A program made the position numbers and the translations under genes. Shown piece after piece: positions 59,951 through 64,000 of a stretch of 64,000 bases of DNA. Under the pieces are notes generated by a model that worked only from the letters and a program-made list of their open reading frames with translations, searched no databases and was not told the DNA's origin. The stretch spans positions 41,201 to 105,200 of the forward strand of contig NZ_CAMPJD010000003.1 of the NCBI RefSeq assembly GCF_946886695.1, given 5' to 3'. This DNA is from an uncultured Pseudoxanthomonas sp. (GTDB lineage: Bacteria > Pseudomonadota > Gammaproteobacteria > Xanthomonadales > Xanthomonadaceae). How positions within the stretch are numbered: position 1 is the stretch's first letter; the number at the start of each line of letters is the position of its first letter.

Positions 59951-60499
59951 TCATGCCGCAGGCGGTGTTGGTTGCAGGTAATGGTCCTTGAGCCGCACGT
60001 AGTGCGCGGCGGAATAATGCAGGCTCTCGATCTCCTTGTCGGTGAGCTTGCGCGCGAAACGGGCGGGATTGCCCAGCCACAGTTCGGCCTCGCCGACCAC
60101 CTTGCCGGGGCCGAGGACCGCGCCAGCGCCCAGGAAGCCGTACTTCTTCACCGTGGCGCCGTCCAGGATGCAGGCCCCCATGCCGATCAGGCACAGGTCC
60201 TCGATGGTGCAGGCGTGGATGATGGTGCCGTGGCCGATGGTGACGTCCGCGCCGATCAGCGTGGGGTACCCGGCCTTGTTGTACGGGCTGTGGTGGCTGA
60301 CGTGGACGATGGTGCCGTCCTGCACGTTGGTGCGGGCCCCGATGCGGATGAAATTGACGTCGCCGCGCAGGATGCTGCCCGGCCAGACGGACACGTCTTC
60401 GGCCAGTTCGACATCGCCGATCACGGTGGCGGCGGGGTCCACGTAGACGCGCGGGCCGGGGACGGGAAAACGGTCAAGATAGGGGCGCAGGGAGGTCAT
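59951..60499 (-). CDS. Gamma-class carbonic anhydrase-like protein
   Basis: 182 residues of left-handed beta-helix hexapeptide repeats (ATVIGDVELAEDVSVWPGSILRGDVNFIRIG, TLIGADVTIGHGTIIHACTIED). Metal-ligand histidines lie in VHVSHH and GHGTIIH. YrdA-type proteins. It is divergent from the aldehyde dehydrogenase. Confidence 0.92.
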   Translation of the reverse strand: MTSLRPYLDRFPVPGPRVYVDPAATVIGDVELAEDVSVWPGSILRGDVNFIRIGARTNVQDGTIVHVSHHSPYNKAGYPTLIGADVTIGHGTIIHACTIEDLCLIGMGACILDGATVKKYGFLGAGAVLGPGKVVGEAELWLGNPARFARKLTDKEIESLHYSAAHYVRLKDHYLQPTPPAA

Positions 60500-60549
60500 T
60501 CGCGCATTGTAGCGAGCAGGCCCGATGCCGCCGGACTACACTCCGGCGT

Positions 60550-61953
60550 ATGGACATGACCGCCACGCCCGACCTGAGCGCCACCCTGCAACGCCTGCGC
60601 GAAGCATGGCAGGCGAAGAAGCCCGACCTGGCCCAGCGCCGCGACGACCTGCAGCGGCTGCGCAAGGCGCTGAAGCGGCGGCTGCCGGAGATGGCGGACA
60701 CCATCGCCGCCGACTTCGGCCATCGCTCGCGTCACGAATCGCTGATCGCCGACGGCATGACCGTGCTCAACGAGATCGACCATCTGGCATCGCACCTGCG
60801 CGGATGGATGAAGCCGCGCCGCGTGGGCGTGGGCTGGCGGTTCTGGCCGGCGCGCGCGGAAATCCGCCGCGAGCCGGTCGGCGTGGTGGGCGTGATCTCG
60901 CCATGGAACTACCCGGTCAACCTGGCGCTGATTCCGCTGGCCACCGCCATCGCCGCCGGCAACCACGTCTACCTCAAGCCATCCGAACACACGCCGCATA
61001 CCACCGCCTTCCTGCGCTCGCTGCTGGCGGAGGTGTTCCCGCTGGAGCGCGTCGCGGTCGCCACGGGTGGCGCCGATGTTGCCAGTGCATTCGCCGCGCT
61101 GCCGTTCGACCACCTGGTGTTCACCGGCTCCACCGCCGTGGGCCGCAAGGTGATGGCGGCAGCGGCGGCGAACCTGACCCCGCTGACGCTGGAACTGGGC
61201 GGCAAGTCGCCGGCCATCGTCTGCGACGACTTCCCGGTGGAACAGGCCGCCGCGCGACTGGCGACCGGCAAGTGGTTCAACGGCGGCCAGACCTGCATCG
61301 CACCGGACTATGTGCTGCTGGTGGGTCGAAGCCGCCGCGATGCGCTGGTGCAGGCGCTGCGCGAGCAGGTCGCCGCGCGCTACGGCAACCTGTCCGATGC
61401 CGGCGACTTCACCCGCATCATCAACGATGGACAGTTCGCGCGGCTGGAGGGCTACCTGGACGACGCCCGTGCACGCGGCCACGAGGTCGTCGCGCTGGCA
61501 CAGGCGCACGACCGCGCGGAGCGGCTGTTCGCGCCTTCCCTGGTGATCGAACCCGGCGACGATGCGAAGGTGATGCAGGACGAGATCTTCGGCCCCATCC
61601 TGCCGATCCGCACGGTCGGCTCGCTGGACGAGGCCATCGCCTACATCAACGCGCACGACCGGCCGCTGGCCTTGTATCCCTTCAGCCACGACCGCGCGCG
61701 GGTGGAGAAGATCCTGCACAGCACGCTGGCTGGCGGCGTCACCGTCAACGACACCGTGCTGCACTTCGGCATCAATGCGCTGCCGTTCGGCGGCATCGGC
61801 CCCAGCGGCATGGGCGCCTACCACGGGCGCGCGGGGTTCGACGCGATGAGCAAGGCGCTGCCGGTACTGTGGCAACCGCGGTGGGCCGGCAGCGACCTGC
61901 TGAAGCCGCCCTACTCCAAAGTAGCGCGGTTCATCGACTTCATCATTCGCTGA
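60550..61953 (+). CDS. Aldehyde dehydrogenase, coniferyl-aldehyde type
   Basis: 467 residues. NAD(P) site ISPWNYPVNLAL and FTGSTAVGRKVM, catalytic Glu in LELGGKSPAIV, and catalytic Cys in GGQTCIAPDYVL. The length and C-terminus (KPPYSKVARFIDFIIR) fit membrane-near coniferyl-aldehyde or fatty-aldehyde dehydrogenases that oxidise aldehydes to acids. Substrate not fixed by sequence. Confidence 0.9.
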   Translation: MDMTATPDLSATLQRLREAWQAKKPDLAQRRDDLQRLRKALKRRLPEMADTIAADFGHRSRHESLIADGMTVLNEIDHLASHLRGWMKPRRVGVGWRFWPARAEIRREPVGVVGVISPWNYPVNLALIPLATAIAAGNHVYLKPSEHTPHTTAFLRSLLAEVFPLERVAVATGGADVASAFAALPFDHLVFTGSTAVGRKVMAAAAANLTPLTLELGGKSPAIVCDDFPVEQAAARLATGKWFNGGQTCIAPDYVLLVGRSRRDALVQALREQVAARYGNLSDAGDFTRIINDGQFARLEGYLDDARARGHEVVALAQAHDRAERLFAPSLVIEPGDDAKVMQDEIFGPILPIRTVGSLDEAIAYINAHDRPLALYPFSHDRARVEKILHSTLAGGVTVNDTVLHFGINALPFGGIGPSGMGAYHGRAGFDAMSKALPVLWQPRWAGSDLLKPPYSKVARFIDFIIR

Positions 61954-62051
61954 GCCGGTCCGTTGCATTGCGGGCGGCGTTGGTCCGCGTCCTCGTCGAG
62001 AATCGTCGCTCCCGTTCGTCGAACGGAATGACCCCCTGCTGACGGACCGCT

Positions 62052-63608
62052 ATGTCGACCACCGCCGTACCCGCCAAAGCCACCCGCCGCGAATGGATCG
62101 GGCTGGCCATCATCGCGCTGCCCTGCATGGTCTATGCGATGGACCTGACCGTGCTGAACCTGGCCCTGCCTGCCATCAGTGCCGAACTCGACCCCACGGC
62201 CAGCCAGTTGCTGTGGATCGTCGACGTGTACGGCTTCCTGGTGGCCGGCTTCCTGATCACGATGGGCACGCTGGGTGATCGGCTCGGCCGGCGCAAGCTG
62301 CTGCTGATCGGCGCTGCGGCGTTCGCCGCAGCGTCGGTGATGGCGGCGTTCTCGCGCAGTGCCGAGATGCTGATCGCGATGCGAGCGCTGCTGGGCGTGG
62401 CTGGCGCCACGCTGGCGCCTTCGACGATGTCGCTGATCCGCAACATGTTCCATGACGAACACGAACGCCAGTTCGCGATCGGCGTATGGATCGCGGCGTT
62501 CTCGGTCGGCGGCGCCATCGGGCCCCTGGTCGGCGGCGTGCTGCTGCAATGGTGGTGGTGGGGCGCGGCCTTCCTGGCGGCGGTGCCGGTGATGGTGCTG
62601 CTGCTGGTGCTGGGCCCGAAGCTGTTGCCGGAGTACCGCGACCCTGATGCCGGCAAGCTGGATCCGCTCAGCATGGTGCAGTCGCTGTTCGCGGTGCTCG
62701 CCGTGGTCTACGGCCTGAAGCGGATCGCGGAGTACGGTTCCGATGTGCGCGGCATCGTCGTGCTGCTGGTCGGCATTGCGCTGGGCGTGCTGTTCGTGCG
62801 CCGGCAGAAGCACCTCGCGTACCCGTTCCTCGACGTGACCCTGTTCCGGCGGCCGGCGTTCTCCGCGGCCATCGTCGCCTATGCACTGGCCGGCCTGTCG
62901 ATGATGGGCGTGTACATCTTCATGACCCAGTATCTGCAGCTGGTACTGGGACTCACGCCGCTCCAGGCCGGCATCGCGACGGTGCCGTGGTCGCTGTGCT
63001 TCACCGTCGGCTCGCTGCTCGCGCCGCGACTGGCCCGCCATTGGGGTGCGCGACGGGTGATGGTGCGGGGCCTGCTGTTCGCCGCCCTGGGTTTCGGTAT
63101 CACCGCACTGGTCGTGCCACCGTACGGGCTGTGGATCCTGATCGCCGGCATGCTGGCGATGAGCCTGGGCATGGCACCGGTGTTCACGGTGGGCAACGAG
63201 CTGATCATCACCACCGCGCCGCCGGAACGGGCAGGCGCAGCCTCGGCGCTGGCGGAAACCAGCGCGGAGCTGAGCGGCGCGCTCGGCATCGCCGTGCTCG
63301 GCAGCGCCGGCATGCTCGCCTACCGGCTGTGGCTCGACCCCGCCCTGCCCGCGACGCTGGGTGACGCCGACGCGACACGCGCACTGTCCACGTTGGGCGG
63401 CGCGGTCGCGGTAGCCGGCGAACTGGGAGGCCAAGCCGGGACGCTGGTCGGTGACACCGCACGTGCCGCGTTCACCGGCGCCATGCGCGCCATCGCATTG
63501 TTCGGCATGGCCATGATGCTGCTGGCCGCCTGGATGTCGGCACGACTGATGCGCGACGGCGAGGGTGCCGCACATGCCGCCGTGGCCGACGAAGGGGCCA
63601 GCGCCTGA
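62052..63608 (+). CDS. MFS drug exporter, DHA2 family (14 TM)
   Basis: 518 residues and about 14 membrane helices. Motif A-like [16 protein letters not shown], motif D1-like [13 protein letters not shown], motif C-like [21 protein letters not shown]. It resembles SmvA/EmrB-type proton-driven exporters for cationic dyes and antiseptics. No TetR regulator beside it. Confidence 0.9.
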   Translation: MSTTAVPAKATRREWIGLAIIALPCMVYAMDLTVLNLALPAISAELDPTASQLLWIVDVYGFLVAGFLITMGTLGDRLGRRKLLLIGAAAFAAASVMAAFSRSAEMLIAMRALLGVAGATLAPSTMSLIRNMFHDEHERQFAIGVWIAAFSVGGAIGPLVGGVLLQWWWWGAAFLAAVPVMVLLLVLGPKLLPEYRDPDAGKLDPLSMVQSLFAVLAVVYGLKRIAEYGSDVRGIVVLLVGIALGVLFVRRQKHLAYPFLDVTLFRRPAFSAAIVAYALAGLSMMGVYIFMTQYLQLVLGLTPLQAGIATVPWSLCFTVGSLLAPRLARHWGARRVMVRGLLFAALGFGITALVVPPYGLWILIAGMLAMSLGMAPVFTVGNELIITTAPPERAGAASALAETSAELSGALGIAVLGSAGMLAYRLWLDPALPATLGDADATRALSTLGGAVAVAGELGGQAGTLVGDTARAAFTGAMRAIALFGMAMMLLAAWMSARLMRDGEGAAHAAVADEGASA

Positions 63609-63636
63609 CCGGCGTGCCTGGCTTAGAATCGCCGTC

Positions 63637-64000
63637 ATGAAGATCGCCAGCTGGAACGTCAATTCGCTCAACGTGCGCCTGCCGCACCTCACGCAATGGC
63701 TGGGTGCGTTCGCGCCGGACATCGTGGGGTTGCAGGAAACCAAGCTGGAGGACCACCGCTTCCCGGATACCGCGCTGGCGGAGCTCGGCTACCGCAGCGT
63801 GTTCGCCGGACAGAAGACCTACAACGGCGTGGCACTGCTTTCGCGCGAACCCGTCAGCGATGTGCAGATCGGCATACCGGGCTTCGAGGACGAGCAGAAG
63901 CGCGTGATCGCCGCGACCGTGGGCGAGGTCCGCATCGTGAACCTGTACGTGGTCAACGGCCAGGACGTGGGTACCGACAAGTACGCCTACAAGCTGCGCT
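63637..64000 (+). CDS. xth: Exodeoxyribonuclease III (5' part; window ends)
   Basis: First 121 codons from ATG 63637: [20 protein letters not shown], then [17 protein letters not shown] (catalytic Glu in QETK), [12 protein letters not shown] and [15 protein letters not shown]. It is the AP endonuclease/3'-exonuclease of base-excision repair. The rest lies beyond the window. Confidence 0.93.
   Translation, partial: MKIASWNVNSLNVRLPHLTQWLGAFAPDIVGLQETKLEDHRFPDTALAELGYRSVFAGQKTYNGVALLSREPVSDVQIGIPGFEDEQKRVIAATVGEVRIVNLYVVNGQDVGTDKYAYKLR

Overview
The window is a GC-rich stretch of a Gram-negative chromosome. It is most likely from the family Xanthomonadaceae (Pseudoxanthomonas, Stenotrophomonas, Lysobacter or Xanthomonas type). 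The case rests on the ftsXE / rhlB-trxA-rho block, an XanB2-type chorismatase, a GTAG-type REP doublet, and a C-rich candidate sRNA beside polA. The genus cannot be fixed from sequence alone. No tRNA, rRNA, CRISPR array, transposase or integrase was seen.

Layout. 1-5656: housekeeping genes ftsX (cut by the window edge), ftsE, rhlB, trxA and rho. 5704-15815: a single tightly overlapping minus-strand operon that I read as an undescribed RiPP (ribosomally made, modified peptide) locus. In transcription order it holds a 48-residue precursor gene too short for most gene callers, a HlyD-type membrane fusion protein, a C39-peptidase ABC exporter, a protein kinase with an apparent RRE/PqqD-like N-terminus, three tandem JmjC/cupin-4 oxygenases, and a membrane-anchored metallophosphoesterase. 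16070-16280: a degenerate copy of the last ~207 bp of rho in direct orientation, so the operon sits between two copies of the rho 3' end like a genomic island. 16378-21313: two related secreted TonB-C-like proteins, a CadC-like regulator broken by an in-frame amber codon, and a DUF2306 membrane protein. 21484-31530: KefB/C-type antiporter, a 1098-residue membrane ankyrin protein, YcgL, an S9 peptidase, hemF and a YetF-like protein. 31596-39813: candidate sX13-like sRNA, polA, a lipoprotein, a universal stress protein, uvrD, GNAT, a YqhA-type protein and a GST. 39950-51150: DPP IV-like peptidase, Coa1-like protein, transglutaminase, a chorismatase (xanB2), hemB, an outer-membrane barrel, aroE, small membrane proteins and ThuA. 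51157-59086: a DUF4380 / DUF58 / MoxR / DUF4350 / DUF4129 / SpoIIM / RDD operon. 59248-64000: YkgJ, VOC, gamma-carbonic anhydrase, an aldehyde dehydrogenase, a 14-TM MFS exporter and the start of xthA.

How the RiPP locus could work (inference). The kinase would bind the leader through its RRE and phosphorylate Ser/Thr of the core. The three Fe(II)/2-oxoglutarate oxygenases would hydroxylate the core. The C39 domain would cut the leader during export through the ABC/HlyD pair. The membrane phosphatase could remove phosphate on the far side. No lanthipeptide lyase or cyclase, YcaO, radical SAM or lasso enzyme is present, so the chemistry would differ from the standard classes.
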